NCBI GenBank assembly: GCA_016713425.1
Contig: JADJPE010000005.1
Span: 5,926,501 to 5,990,500 of the forward strand
Length of the DNA stretch: 64,000 nucleotides
Reading direction: 5' to 3'
Origin: Deltaproteobacteria bacterium
GTDB taxonomy: Bacteria > Myxococcota > Kuafuiibacteriia > Kuafuiibacteriales > Kuafuiibacteriaceae
Under the pieces are notes generated by a model. That model was not told the origin of the DNA. It saw only the letters and a program-made list of their open reading frames with translations, and searched no databases. Positions 51,684 to 60,832 of this stretch are shown here, piece after piece; the first letter of the stretch is position 1; every line of letters begins with the position of its first letter. Made by a program: the position numbers and the translations under genes.

Positions 51684-53762
51684 TCAGTATGCGTCCATCG
51701 GGGAGACTGGGCCACAAGACTGCGTCAGCGTGAGCTCGTAGGTTCCGAGCTCGTCTCGCCAATACTCACCTTCAAAGCCCCACACGAGCTTCTCGTCGTC
51801 GGTCCAATCGATGTACTCGCGCTCGGTCTCCTTCGGCCTCGTCTCGACGCTCTGGAGCTGAGCCTCCATCCGATCGATCTGAGCACGCGAGGTCTCGACG
51901 TCGATCCGGATCGCCTGCTCAATGAGCGTTTTGATCTCGTCTCGCTCCTGGTCGAGCTTTCGTTTGACCGCGCGCCCAGCGTCGATCCCAAGCTGGCTTC
52001 GCCGTCGTCCAAGGAGTGTCGCCAGGTCGTTTGCGAGTCGACTTTGGGCGAGGGTTGAAACACCTTCGGCCCGTTTCAGCTCCGCATCGACCTCCCGGTA
52101 GGCTGCGTCGAGGCGCTCGAGGTTCGCGTCAGAGAGCGCGAGCGACAAGACCTGGCTCACGATCGTCGTCTTCGTCTGCCCCTTGTCGCTGTCTGACTCG
52201 GCGCGAAGATTCGCGAGAATCTCGTAGTACTTGTCGGGCGATTGTTCGTTCTGGGTTAGCTTCTTGAGCTCCTCGTGGACCGGCTCATAGCGCCCAAGGA
52301 AGTCTTTGAGGATCTCCTTGGCGTCCGGATAGCGGCAGTTCTCGTAGTAGATGACGGCCTTCAGGATCATCGACTCCGGATAGTACTGGTCGGCGAAGAA
52401 AGGTGAGTGGAGGGTCAGCAAGTTGCCAAGCGCCTTCTCGTAGCTGCCGAGACGGAACTCAGCCCAGCTCGACTCATAGATGGCGTCGAGCCAGGAGTAG
52501 GAGTCGCGGTCGATCTGGTCATAGTAGCGGATCGAGAACGAAGGCTGCTTCGCCCCAAAGTGCATGCGGGCTCTCTGAAAAAGAGCCAGCTCGTGAAGCT
52601 GTTGATCGTACGGCGTCTCCACATCCTCCGTCACCCGCAACACGGTCTTGATCGCCTCGAGCCCGTCGTTGTCGCGGCCAAGCTTGTAGAGGATGAGCGC
52701 TTCCAGGAACTTCGCCCGCGGTCCAAACTTGCTGTTTGGGTTGACACGCAAGACGTACCGCTCAGCGGCCGACGTGTGGTCTTTGGCCGACATCGTCGCC
52801 ACCGACGTCGATTTGCCGCCGGTCGTCGAGGCCGCCCCCGCCGTGGCCACGGACGACGGAGAGGCCGCAGGCGGCGCAACTTTGACGTCCGGAACCGACT
52901 TCGGCGAACGCGATTTTCGGCTCTTGTGCCGCCTGCCGTGCCGGCCCTTCTTCTTCGGTTCGGCTTTCTTCGTCGAGCCCTTCGACGGCGTCGCCTCGTC
53001 ACCGCCCCCAGTGCCGAAGATGTCATCTTCGAAGGAGAGTCCTCCCTCCTTGTTCGTCTTGGCGGCGGCATCGGCGTCGCCGCTCGAGTCGTCCCCGCCC
53101 GCTGCACCCGTACCAAAGATATCGCCCTGAAATGACTTTCCACCGGTCACAGTGTCTTCGACGCGCGTCTCTCCAAGCGTCCCGAGGACGGCGCCCGATT
53201 CGATCGCGAGCGCGCGCGTGTAGTGGAATCGTGCCAGGCGAAAGAAGAACTCGTCGCGATACTGCTCCGGGAACTCTCCGCCCGAATGATTGGCGACGGC
53301 TTCGTCGACGACATCGCCGTTCACCATCTTGCGGCTGATGAACAAACACCACTCGAGCGCGGACTGAAAGTACCGGCCACTCGGACCCAGCGCCAGGATC
53401 CGGGAGAAATGATCGACCGCCGCATTGTACAACTCGAGCCGATAGAGCGACTTGGCCAGATTGTAGCGGGCCTCTTCGCTGTGCGGCGAATCGCTTGCCG
53501 CAATCTCCGCCAACCGAACCGCGGCCGCCGCATGATCGTCGTTGCGCGCGAGCCGAATCGCCTCGTCGAGATCGTTGCGCGGTGCGGCCTCTGACCCCTT
53601 TTGGGTATTGGCGGCTGCGCCTCTAAGATCGAGCGTATTGCCAGACACGCGGGCCGGCTTCTTCTTTGCCCCATCCGCTGGCACCGAACCCGCAAAGAGT
53701 AACCCCGCCGTCACGAACATCACGGCCGGGGAGCGACGTCGAAGCACTGTTGAACATCTCAT
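51684..53762 (-). CDS. Periplasmic TPR protein, GltC/NfsC-like
   Basis: A 692-residue exported protein. ATG 53762 opens a signal peptide (VMFVTAGLLFAGSVPADG). TPR-type repeats flank a low-complexity middle containing two DDIFGTG/GDIFGTG motifs and a Lys/Arg-rich run (KKKGRHGRRHKSRKSRS). The C-terminal third is a long coiled coil (ERDEIKTLIEQAIRIDVETS). The last residues hold a Cys. It follows the B gene by 43 bp and precedes D by 19 bp. Order and TPR content match the C component. Confidence 0.82.
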   Translation of the reverse strand: MRCSTVLRRRSPAVMFVTAGLLFAGSVPADGAKKKPARVSGNTLDLRGAAANTQKGSEAAPRNDLDEAIRLARNDDHAAAAVRLAEIAASDSPHSEEARYNLAKSLYRLELYNAAVDHFSRILALGPSGRYFQSALEWCLFISRKMVNGDVVDEAVANHSGGEFPEQYRDEFFFRLARFHYTRALAIESGAVLGTLGETRVEDTVTGGKSFQGDIFGTGAAGGDDSSGDADAAAKTNKEGGLSFEDDIFGTGGGDEATPSKGSTKKAEPKKKGRHGRRHKSRKSRSPKSVPDVKVAPPAASPSSVATAGAASTTGGKSTSVATMSAKDHTSAAERYVLRVNPNSKFGPRAKFLEALILYKLGRDNDGLEAIKTVLRVTEDVETPYDQQLHELALFQRARMHFGAKQPSFSIRYYDQIDRDSYSWLDAIYESSWAEFRLGSYEKALGNLLTLHSPFFADQYYPESMILKAVIYYENCRYPDAKEILKDFLGRYEPVHEELKKLTQNEQSPDKYYEILANLRAESDSDKGQTKTTIVSQVLSLALSDANLERLDAAYREVDAELKRAEGVSTLAQSRLANDLATLLGRRRSQLGIDAGRAVKRKLDQERDEIKTLIEQAIRIDVETSRAQIDRMEAQLQSVETRPKETEREYIDWTDDEKLVWGFEGEYWRDELGTYELTLTQSCGPVSPMDAY

Positions 53763-53805
53763 GCTGGGTGACCACCGCACCTTCGAACGGTCTCTCATCA
53801 AACGA

Positions 53806-54612
53806 CTATTGGTATTCATACTCGAACGCCGTCGGGAAGAAGCCAGAGACCGAGAAACCGAACACCAAAAGATTCTGGAGATCGGAGCTGGTGTTCCGCG
53901 AGTCCAAGAACATGTAGTCCCGGATCTCGAAGCGCGCCGTGAGCCACTCGGTGATGAAATAGCGCTGGCCGATCCCCACGTTCGCCGCGGGGTTGAGTCC
54001 AGCATCGGTCCCGAACACGCCCGGACCTGCGGTAATGTACGTATCGAAATGGAGAATCGAGTCACCGAAGAGCGATATCTTCCCGTAGATCGGCGCCCAA
54101 AGGGCGTCGATGTCCGCGTGATACTTGAACTCAGGTGGGTTCTTGATGAGCGAATCCGTTTCTTGGCGGACGAAGCGGAGCGCGCCTTGCTTGATCGAGG
54201 CGAATGCAAATCCTCCGCGGGCTTCTATCCCGAACGAATCCGCGATGTGGTACGCGACGGATCCGCCGACGATCAGGTGTTGGTAGAAGGGATCGTTCAA
54301 ATCGAGAGCAAACTGCGGGAAGATCTCGACACGCCCCTTCTTCATGAAGACCTTGCGCTGGACCGCCTTGATGCGATCCGAAAGGCGACGCCGTCCGCTG
54401 TCGTCCTCAATCCCTTCGGTTGCGCGGTCCTCGCGTTGGGCCTCGTCATCTTGTGACGAGGCGGAAGTTCCTGACTCCTCCTCGGAGACAGACGCGGAGC
54501 CTGCGTTTGGCGCCGACTCGGACTCGCTCTGTGCGAACGCTCGAGACTGCGAGCAGACGACAGGGAGCACGAAGCTCAGGCAGAGGGTCTGAAGGCGAGT
54601 TTGCTTGCTCAT
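53806..54612 (-). CDS. Outer-membrane beta-barrel protein, GltB/NfsB-like
   Basis: A 268-residue protein with a signal peptide (ATG 54612; cleavage after SRAFAQ), an acidic Ser/Glu-rich stretch of about 50 residues, then alternating hydrophobic strands typical of a small barrel (VEIFPQFALDLND, LIVGGSVAYHIADSFGIEARGGFAFA, WLTARFEIRDYMF). First gene of the operon B-C-D-E-F-G. It resembles the barrels assigned as GltA/GltB and NfsA/NfsB; only one barrel is present here. Confidence 0.8.
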   Translation of the reverse strand: MSKQTRLQTLCLSFVLPVVCSQSRAFAQSESESAPNAGSASVSEEESGTSASSQDDEAQREDRATEGIEDDSGRRRLSDRIKAVQRKVFMKKGRVEIFPQFALDLNDPFYQHLIVGGSVAYHIADSFGIEARGGFAFASIKQGALRFVRQETDSLIKNPPEFKYHADIDALWAPIYGKISLFGDSILHFDTYITAGPGVFGTDAGLNPAANVGIGQRYFITEWLTARFEIRDYMFLDSRNTSSDLQNLLVFGFSVSGFFPTAFEYEYQ

Positions 54613-54761
54613 TTCTCTTTGGGTTCCGGGGTGATAGCCTGGCGCATGCTACGACGTCTTTGGGACCCAGCGCAAACCGGTGCCGCACAACGCTTCTAAA
54701 CCAAGCACTCGCATGGTATTTGACCAGGGCGACGGCGAATTGTCGCCAGGTCGAGCGACGT

Positions 54762-55205
54762 ATGCGCAGCCCCTTTATGAGACGGATTTTAACAGCAGCA
54801 CTCTTGGTCTTCGCCGGCGTTTGGGCGAATGCCTGCAACAAAAGCGACATCGGCGAATGTTGCGAGGTGCTCCCCGGCAACCCAGCAACCCTCCCCGAGT
54901 TGGAGTACAGACCAGGGACGCCCCCGAGTCCGATCGACAACATCAAGATCGATCCCGGATTCAACTGCGACGGTCTAGCCTGCGTAGTCTACGCGGGTTC
55001 TCCAGCGGCCTATTGTACGCAAGAGTGCGAATTCGACGACAATTGCCCCAAGGGCTTTTCGTGTCTGCCGGTCCTCGAATCGCAGGCTTGCGACGAAGAT
55101 CACGTCACCGAGGAGATCACGGACGACTGCCCCCCGGGGGCGGTCACCACGAAAGATAAGTTCTGCGTCAAATTGTCGGCGCACGACTGCCGAACTTCCG
55201 ACTGA
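54762..55205 (+). CDS. Cys-rich predicted lipoprotein
   Basis: A 147-residue protein; signal segment ILTAALLVFAGVWANAC gives a lipobox Cys at about residue 25. The mature part has ten further Cys, including CCEVL, CDGLAC, CTQECEFDDNC and DDCPPG, suggesting several disulfides like the Cys-rich modules of myxobacterial surface lipoproteins. It is divergent from the Glt/Nfs-like operon with about 150 bp between, so it may share its control region. Family not recognised. Confidence 0.75.
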   Translation: MRSPFMRRILTAALLVFAGVWANACNKSDIGECCEVLPGNPATLPELEYRPGTPPSPIDNIKIDPGFNCDGLACVVYAGSPAAYCTQECEFDDNCPKGFSCLPVLESQACDEDHVTEEITDDCPPGAVTTKDKFCVKLSAHDCRTSD

Positions 55206-55426
55206 ACCTTCGACTGAACCCGACCCACGCCTCCTTAGGGCCCGATCAGGGCAAGCGTCGAAACTTCGAGCGAGCGGAATACGTGATCGCCCTTTGGCCG
55301 TTCGGACGGGCAGATGCCTCACGATAAGGCAAAACGGGAAGGGACCCGCGATTCCGAATTCGGCTAAGATGGTCGAAGTCATCACGAAACAGATCGCGCT
55401 CACCCTCGGAACGTTCGGAGTCGGAT

Positions 55427-56875
55427 ATGCGGAAGACCATCGCGCTCTTTAGTTTTGCACTCACGTTGATGCTCGTCGCGTTCTTCACGCGCCTAATCCC
55501 AGGCCCCGTCCCACACCCACCCTCACCCCCGACCACGATCGAGACGCCGAACCAGACCCCTTCCCCGACCCCAACCCCGCCCGGACCGGTCGCGTCCTCT
55601 CAACGGACATTGACCCTTGGTGACGTCGTCCGACTGAGGGCTCAGCTCGAAAGCGGCTTCGTACTGTCGGGCTCCGAACAACCGACGCGCCTGCTGATCG
55701 ATCTCGACGCCCTCGACGCGCCGAAGCAGTCGCGCCCATCACTCGCAGTGGCGTTGGTGATCGATCGATCGGGTTCGATGGCCGGTGAGAAGATCATGCG
55801 GGCGCGCGAGGCCGCCAAGGTGCTCGTGGCGCGTCTTCTCGATGATGATCAGATCGCCCTCATCTCGTACGCGAGCGACTTCTCCGAGGATGTCCCTCTC
55901 GTTCAGCTCAAGGGTCAACGCGAACGCGTGGCACGCGCCATCGACCGACTCTTGGACGGGGGTGGAACGAACCTCGGGGGTGGACTCACGGCCGCAATCA
56001 AGGCCCTCAGCGGCCCGAACGTGCACGCGGAAGCACGCCGAGTCCTCTTGCTCTCCGACGGCAACGCGAACCAAGGCGTCACCGACCCACCGACGCTCGC
56101 ACGCCGCGTTCAGGCGGCACGGCAGAACGGCATCACCGTCTCGACCCTCGGCCTCGGCCTCGACTTCAACGAAGACCTCATGACGCTCATCGCGGAGAGT
56201 GCGGGCGGCGGCTACTACTACGCGCGCAACGCCGAAGCGATCGCCGACGCCTTCGAGGCAGAGCTCGACGGGCTCACGAAGCTCGCCGCGCGGACCGTCG
56301 AGGTCGGCTTCGAACTCGGCGCGAACGACAACATCGCGACCGTGTACGGCTATCGGACGGAGATCCATCGCGGACGGATCGTGCTGCCCGTGGGTGACAT
56401 GAGCGCGGGAGAACACCGCCGCGTCATGATCGAGCTCAACGTCGCACCGCGCGAGACCGGTCGCTCGGCGGATCTTGGGATCGTCTTGACCTACGCCACG
56501 CCGGGCGAGGACGGCCTCCGTGAACATCGCGGCACCGTCCGCGCCGTCGCGACATCGAGTCCGGAAGAAGTCGCCCAATCGAAAGACCGCAACGTCGTCG
56601 AGGCCTTCGAGGCCGCGGCCGCCGCGCGAGCCCGCAAGGAGGCGGCCGCCGCTTTCCAGCAGGGCAATCGAGGTAACGCTTTGACGCAGCTCCGCCAGCA
56701 GCTCAAGAGCACCCAGGCAAGCGGCGCCGCCCTGGACAGTGCGGTCCTCCGGAATCAAGCGATGGAGATCCAAGAGGCCATCGATCAAGTCGAACAGAAC
56801 GACGCATCGTCAGAGAAGGGCCGCGACCTAATCAAGCAAGAGAAGCTTCGCGCGCGAAAAGTCTTCGCGTATTGA
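55427..56875 (+). CDS. Exported von Willebrand factor A domain protein
   Basis: A 482-residue protein with an N-terminal membrane/signal segment (IALFSFALTLMLVAFF), a Pro/Thr linker (PSPTPTPPG), then a VWA domain whose metal site DRSGSM is intact, with GGGTNLGGGL and LLLSDGNANQG as the other MIDAS loops. A beta domain and a helical C-terminus rich in Ala/Gln follow. Metal-dependent protein binding outside the cytoplasm is likely. Its stop overlaps the next start as TGATG, so the two genes are coupled. Confidence 0.88.
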   Translation: MRKTIALFSFALTLMLVAFFTRLIPGPVPHPPSPPTTIETPNQTPSPTPTPPGPVASSQRTLTLGDVVRLRAQLESGFVLSGSEQPTRLLIDLDALDAPKQSRPSLAVALVIDRSGSMAGEKIMRAREAAKVLVARLLDDDQIALISYASDFSEDVPLVQLKGQRERVARAIDRLLDGGGTNLGGGLTAAIKALSGPNVHAEARRVLLLSDGNANQGVTDPPTLARRVQAARQNGITVSTLGLGLDFNEDLMTLIAESAGGGYYYARNAEAIADAFEAELDGLTKLAARTVEVGFELGANDNIATVYGYRTEIHRGRIVLPVGDMSAGEHRRVMIELNVAPRETGRSADLGIVLTYATPGEDGLREHRGTVRAVATSSPEEVAQSKDRNVVEAFEAAAAARARKEAAAAFQQGNRGNALTQLRQQLKSTQASGAALDSAVLRNQAMEIQEAIDQVEQNDASSEKGRDLIKQEKLRARKVFAY

Positions 56876-58263
56876 TGGGTCGAGGCCGCATGACCACCGA
56901 ACTCTCCCCAAAGCCCTCCCCGGAACCATCCCCGAAGCCATCCGCGGAGCCCTCGACAAGTCCATCGACCGAGCCCGCACCCCTTCCCGTGGCCGGCGGT
57001 CCCGCGGCGCCGACGCCGGCACAGCCGAGAACACCGACGCTAGACTTGACGTCGGCACGCTCTCCGAGGCCGCTGGGCGGGCTGGTGCGAGCGCTCGCCG
57101 CGTCGGACCACGGCTCATTTCACGGGGCGGTGGGCCGCGCATCTTTGGGGGCCGCACTCGGAGGTCTGGGGGCCTATCTTCTTGGCGCCCTCGTGACGGC
57201 TGGACCGTGGCTGACCTCCGCACTGTGGACGACCGGCCTCATCAGCGGCGCCCTCGCGGGCGTCGCCGCTCAAGGTAAACAAAGAGGCATTCGCGCGCTC
57301 TTTGGCGGAGTGCTCGGCTTGGTTGGGAGTGCGCTTCACATCGCAACGGTCGGCACATGGGCGCCCTTTGGTGCGCTCATCTTGGGCGCAAGCTGCGCGC
57401 CTGTCTTGGCACGAGGTGACACCAAGAAGCGAGTCGCGCTCACCGGGCTCTTGGCGAGCGCCTTCGCGTATGCGGGCCTATTCGTCACGCAGGCGCTGCT
57501 CGACCGAGAGTTTCTCGTCGGACTTCTCCCGGCACCCATCGCCGTCGCGCTCATCGCCGGCGCCGGCGGGATGATCCTCGGCCTCGCTTCGGCACCCCGC
57601 CACCTCATCCGCCCCATCGACCCCGTCGAGGCTTCTTTTTCAGAGTGGATCGCGAAACAACAAGGGGAGCTACGGGAAGTACTGACCCGAGCCCTCGCCG
57701 TCTACACGGCCGTCCGGAGAGATATCGAAGCGAGAAAAGACGAAGATACTTCCATCCGGGAACTTTCAGCTCGCGTCGGCGAGCTCATGCTGCGGATGCT
57801 CGAGATCGCCCACCGCTGCGAACGGATCGAACGCGATCTCGCCGAGACGCCCACGGAAGAAATCGACGCACGCATTCTACGGCTCAAGTCTCGCGCCGAA
57901 GGCACGAACGACGCTGAGGCCGCCCGCACCTATCTGGCCGCGAGCGCCAGCCTCGAGGCCCAGCGCCACTCGCTCGAGAGCATTACGCGCGGGCGAGAGC
58001 GCGTCGTGGCCCGACTCCACGGACATCTCGCGCTCCTCGAGCGCATCCGGTTCTCTCTCCTCCACATGCGCAGCGCACACGCAGAGCGATTTGACGACGG
58101 CGTCTTGCCGGTGACCGAGGCCCTCGAAGAGCTCAGCCGCGAGCTCGACGCGACATCCGTGGCGGTCGGAGAAGTCTACGGCCAGCGCGCCTCGAACGCG
58201 CGGGCTCTCGTCAGCGGAGCTGATAGTACACCGCACCGCGAAAATCGCGTCGAACAAGCTTAG
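56875..58263 (+). CDS. Membrane protein with Ser/Pro repeat head and coiled-coil tail
   Basis: About 462 residues from ATG 56875 (overlapping the VWA gene stop). The N-terminus is a Lys/Glu-Pro-Ser repeat (PSPEPSPKPSAEPS), followed by five or so membrane segments (about 85-245) and a long cytoplasmic helical region (LREVLTRALAVYTAVRRDIE; LEAQRHSLESITRGRERVV). No enzyme motif. Coupling suggests it anchors or signals for the VWA protein. The 3' end overlaps cheR on the other strand by 53 bp. Confidence 0.75.
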   Translation: MGRGRMTTELSPKPSPEPSPKPSAEPSTSPSTEPAPLPVAGGPAAPTPAQPRTPTLDLTSARSPRPLGGLVRALAASDHGSFHGAVGRASLGAALGGLGAYLLGALVTAGPWLTSALWTTGLISGALAGVAAQGKQRGIRALFGGVLGLVGSALHIATVGTWAPFGALILGASCAPVLARGDTKKRVALTGLLASAFAYAGLFVTQALLDREFLVGLLPAPIAVALIAGAGGMILGLASAPRHLIRPIDPVEASFSEWIAKQQGELREVLTRALAVYTAVRRDIEARKDEDTSIRELSARVGELMLRMLEIAHRCERIERDLAETPTEEIDARILRLKSRAEGTNDAEAARTYLAASASLEAQRHSLESITRGRERVVARLHGHLALLERIRFSLLHMRSAHAERFDDGVLPVTEALEELSRELDATSVAVGEVYGQRASNARALVSGADSTPHRENRVEQA

Positions 58264-59023
58264 GCGAAAATCGCAAGATGGACTCGGTGGCGCCGACCAG
58301 CAAGATCCCGTCTGGCTTGAGCCGCGCGGTGAGCGTGTCGAGGACTGTCTTCTTCTCCTTGTCGCCAAAGTAAATCAGCACATTGCGACACAGAATGATG
58401 TCGTGCGGAGCGCGAGCCGCCGGCGACAGCAAGTTGTCGACCCGGAATTGACAGAGCGACCGCAGGTCGTCGCGAACTCGATACATTCCTTTGACCTCGG
58501 TAAAATACTTCTCGACCTCCCGATTCGAGAGACCGCGCTCGATCTCCGACTTGAGATAGAGGCCACGATTCGCAGCATCGACCGCGAACGACGAGATATC
58601 GGTACCGAGGATCCGAACGCGCACGTCCTCGAGTTTGAACAAGATGGATTCGAGCACCATCCCCACGGTGTACGCCTCCTGCCCAGTCGAGCACGCCGCG
58701 CTCCAGATCGACATCGGGCGCTTCGTGTCCGTCCCGAAGAACTCCGGAAAAATCTTGTGGGAGAGCAGTTCAAAGACCTTCCGATCACGAAAGAAGGACG
58801 TTTCGTGCGTACTGATCGCGTCTACGATGGCCCGCTGAAGTCGATGGTCTCCCGCCTTCGCACGCGCACAAAGCTCGGCATACGTCGAACGAGGCGAGTC
58901 GCTCAGGAGAGGTTCGAGGCGGCCTTCGACAAGATAGCGCTTGTCGGCGTCCAGCTGAATTCCCGTCAGGCTGTACACGTAGTCGGCGAGCATACGGAGC
59001 TCGTCATCCGAAACGCTCGTCAT
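58211..59023 (-). CDS. cheR: Chemotaxis protein methyltransferase
   Basis: A 270-residue CheR that methylates glutamates of chemoreceptors using S-adenosylmethionine. The N-terminal helical domain is followed by THETSFFRD, the SAM-binding SAACSTGQEAYT, ILGTDIS and CRNVLIYF. All features are normal. Last gene of the che operon, 51 bp after cheB; its 3' end overlaps the convergent membrane-protein gene. Confidence 0.95.
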   Translation of the reverse strand: MTSVSDDELRMLADYVYSLTGIQLDADKRYLVEGRLEPLLSDSPRSTYAELCARAKAGDHRLQRAIVDAISTHETSFFRDRKVFELLSHKIFPEFFGTDTKRPMSIWSAACSTGQEAYTVGMVLESILFKLEDVRVRILGTDISSFAVDAANRGLYLKSEIERGLSNREVEKYFTEVKGMYRVRDDLRSLCQFRVDNLLSPAARAPHDIILCRNVLIYFGDKEKKTVLDTLTARLKPDGILLVGATESILRFSPKLVRRDFRGAVYYQLR

Positions 59024-59074
59024 CGACTCTATCCGTCACGCGTCGACATCACGGGGCCACACCGAGCCACCCAT

Positions 59075-60220
59075 TCACCTCGGCCTGGCCAGCCGTTGGT
59101 GGTTTCTCTTCACCTCGGCCATGAGCACCTCTGCGATCTCCTCGACCATGAACTCGTCGTCGATCGCGCCCGCGCTCTTCGCCGCCCGCGGCATCCCGTA
59201 CGCAACACAGCTTGCTTCGGACTGCCCGATCACATAGGCGCCATGCTTCTTCATCTCGAGAAGACCTTGTGCCCCATCCCGCCCCAAGCCGGTCAAGATC
59301 GCACCGAGAGCGCGGGGTCCGTACACATCAGCGACCGACCGAAACAAGTAGTCAGCCGCCGGACGGCAGAAGTGCTCCGGCGGGTCGTCGGTCAGCTCGA
59401 CGACAACCTGCCCATTCGAGCTCGCACGGACCTTCATCTGCCGCCCTCCAGGTGCGATCAAGATCTTGCCTGGCTTTACCTCCATATGATCGGCCGCCTC
59501 GATCACGGGCACCTTGCTTCGACCAGACAGGGACGCCGCGAGGGCCCCGGTAAACGTTCCCGGCATATGCTGGACAATGAGCACCGCCACGGGAAGCTGC
59601 TCCGGAAACTCGGGGATGATCTTCATCAAGGCTTGAGGGCCCCCGGTCGACGATCCGATCGCGATCACCTCGATCTTCGTCGTCTCGAGTACCCGCGCCT
59701 TGGACGCCCGCTGTTCGGACCAGTCAATCGTCGTCGTCAGCGGCGGAGTCCTTGGCTTCGCCGTACTGTCCGCCTGAAGACGCCGACCCCCAGGCTCCCC
59801 TCTCTGCGCCCACAAGTCCCGGATCATGGGGACGAGCTGTTCCGCCAAAGCTTCTTGACCTGGCACCCCTTCGTGTCCGGTTGGCTTGGTGATGAAGTCC
59901 AAGGCGCCCAGTTCAAGTGCCTTCAGCGTGGTCTCGGCGCCGCGCTTCGTCACGCTGCTGACCATCACGACCATCGGAATCGGATCCGGAAATGAGGTCC
60001 GCAACGCCTTCAAGGTTTCTAGGCCGTCGAGCACGGGCATCTCGACATCGAGCGTGATCAGGTCGGGTCGACAAGCCGCAACCTGCTCGAGCGCTTCGCG
60101 TCCATCCGCCGCGAAGGCAACCACGCGCGCGATCTTTGATTCGTCGAGAATTCGGGCGATGATGGTTCGAAAGAACATCGAATCATCGACCACCAGGACT
60201 CGGCACTGTTGTCGGCTCAC
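59075..60220 (-). CDS. cheB: Chemotaxis response regulator methylesterase
   Basis: About 381 residues: receiver domain with VVDDS and the phospho-acceptor in LDVEMPVLDG, then the CheB methylesterase with catalytic Ser in GSSTGGPQAL, His in VQHMPGTF and Asp in GLGRDGAQGL. GTG 60220 is preferred: AGGAG lies 5 nt upstream and the receiver domain begins directly after. Longer frames to 60349 run through the 15-bp repeat array and would overlap cheW. It removes receptor methyl groups and balances CheR. Confidence 0.93.
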   Translation of the reverse strand: MSRQQCRVLVVDDSMFFRTIIARILDESKIARVVAFAADGREALEQVAACRPDLITLDVEMPVLDGLETLKALRTSFPDPIPMVVMVSSVTKRGAETTLKALELGALDFITKPTGHEGVPGQEALAEQLVPMIRDLWAQRGEPGGRRLQADSTAKPRTPPLTTTIDWSEQRASKARVLETTKIEVIAIGSSTGGPQALMKIIPEFPEQLPVAVLIVQHMPGTFTGALAASLSGRSKVPVIEAADHMEVKPGKILIAPGGRQMKVRASSNGQVVVELTDDPPEHFCRPAADYLFRSVADVYGPRALGAILTGLGRDGAQGLLEMKKHGAYVIGQSEASCVAYGMPRAAKSAGAIDDEFMVEEIAEVLMAEVKRNHQRLARPR

Positions 60221-60232
60221 GACGTCTCCTTC

Positions 60233-60307
60233 ACCACCCGCTTCATGACCACCCGCTTCATGACCACCCGCTTCATGACCACCCGCTTCATGACCACCCG
60301 CTTCATG
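60233..60307. repeat. 15-bp tandem array between cheW and cheB
   Basis: Five perfect copies of ACCACCCGCTTCATG (plus strand) at 60233, 60248, 60263, 60278 and 60293, with a partial sixth. The cheW stop (60303-60305) lies inside the last copy and the cheB GTG is 12 bp beyond the first. On the coding strand each unit carries an ATGA. Confidence 0.92.
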
Positions 60308-60821
60308 ACCACCGACCATCGCCGAGCAAAGAAGGCTCCGCGCCTGCAATTCGATCCCGATCCATCAGCGCCACGAGGCCCTCAGCCGTCATCAAGACCC
60401 CGGTGAAAAAATGCCCTTCAACGCCGTGCAGATTGGCGGGCGCCGGCCGAACGAGATCCGGGTCGGCCTGAACGACATCGCCGATCGAATCAACGAGCAG
60501 TCCCACCAGCTCACCATCGATCGATACCACAATCGCCGAAGCTCTCGATTCGAGTGAATGCGCCGAGAGTCCAAGACGAGCTCGGACATCGATGAGCGTG
60601 ATGATCTGGCCACGAAGATTGACCAGACCCCGAACGTAGGCCGGTCCCCCGTGAACCGGCGTGTAGGTTTGAATCTTCTTGATCTCCTGGATTTGGAGGA
60701 CATCGAGTCCACAGACGATGTCGCCCACCGTGAAGTAAACGATCTCCGCCGACTCACCACCCGGGCGGGTGTCCACCGCATCCGGCATGCTGAACGCGCC
60801 CTGCTCCTGCGAGGTTGCCAC
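60303..60821 (-). CDS. cheW: Chemotaxis coupling protein
   Basis: A 172-residue CheW that links receptors to CheA. The SH3-like fold motifs VYFTVGDIVCGLDVLQIQEI, GLVNLRGQIITLIDVRARLG and VGLLVDSIGDVV are clear. GTG 60821 has AAGGGGG 5 nt upstream. It lies 11 bp after the receptor gene. Confidence 0.94.
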   Translation of the reverse strand: MATSQEQGAFSMPDAVDTRPGGESAEIVYFTVGDIVCGLDVLQIQEIKKIQTYTPVHGGPAYVRGLVNLRGQIITLIDVRARLGLSAHSLESRASAIVVSIDGELVGLLVDSIGDVVQADPDLVRPAPANLHGVEGHFFTGVLMTAEGLVALMDRDRIAGAEPSLLGDGRWS

Positions 60822-60832
60822 CGCGCCCCCTT

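Noticed and set aside
60233..60307. Array as part of the cheB coding sequence (HEAGG repeats)
   Set aside because: A strong AGGAG and GTG at 60220 lie after the array, and the receiver domain begins there; translation of the array is possible but not needed.
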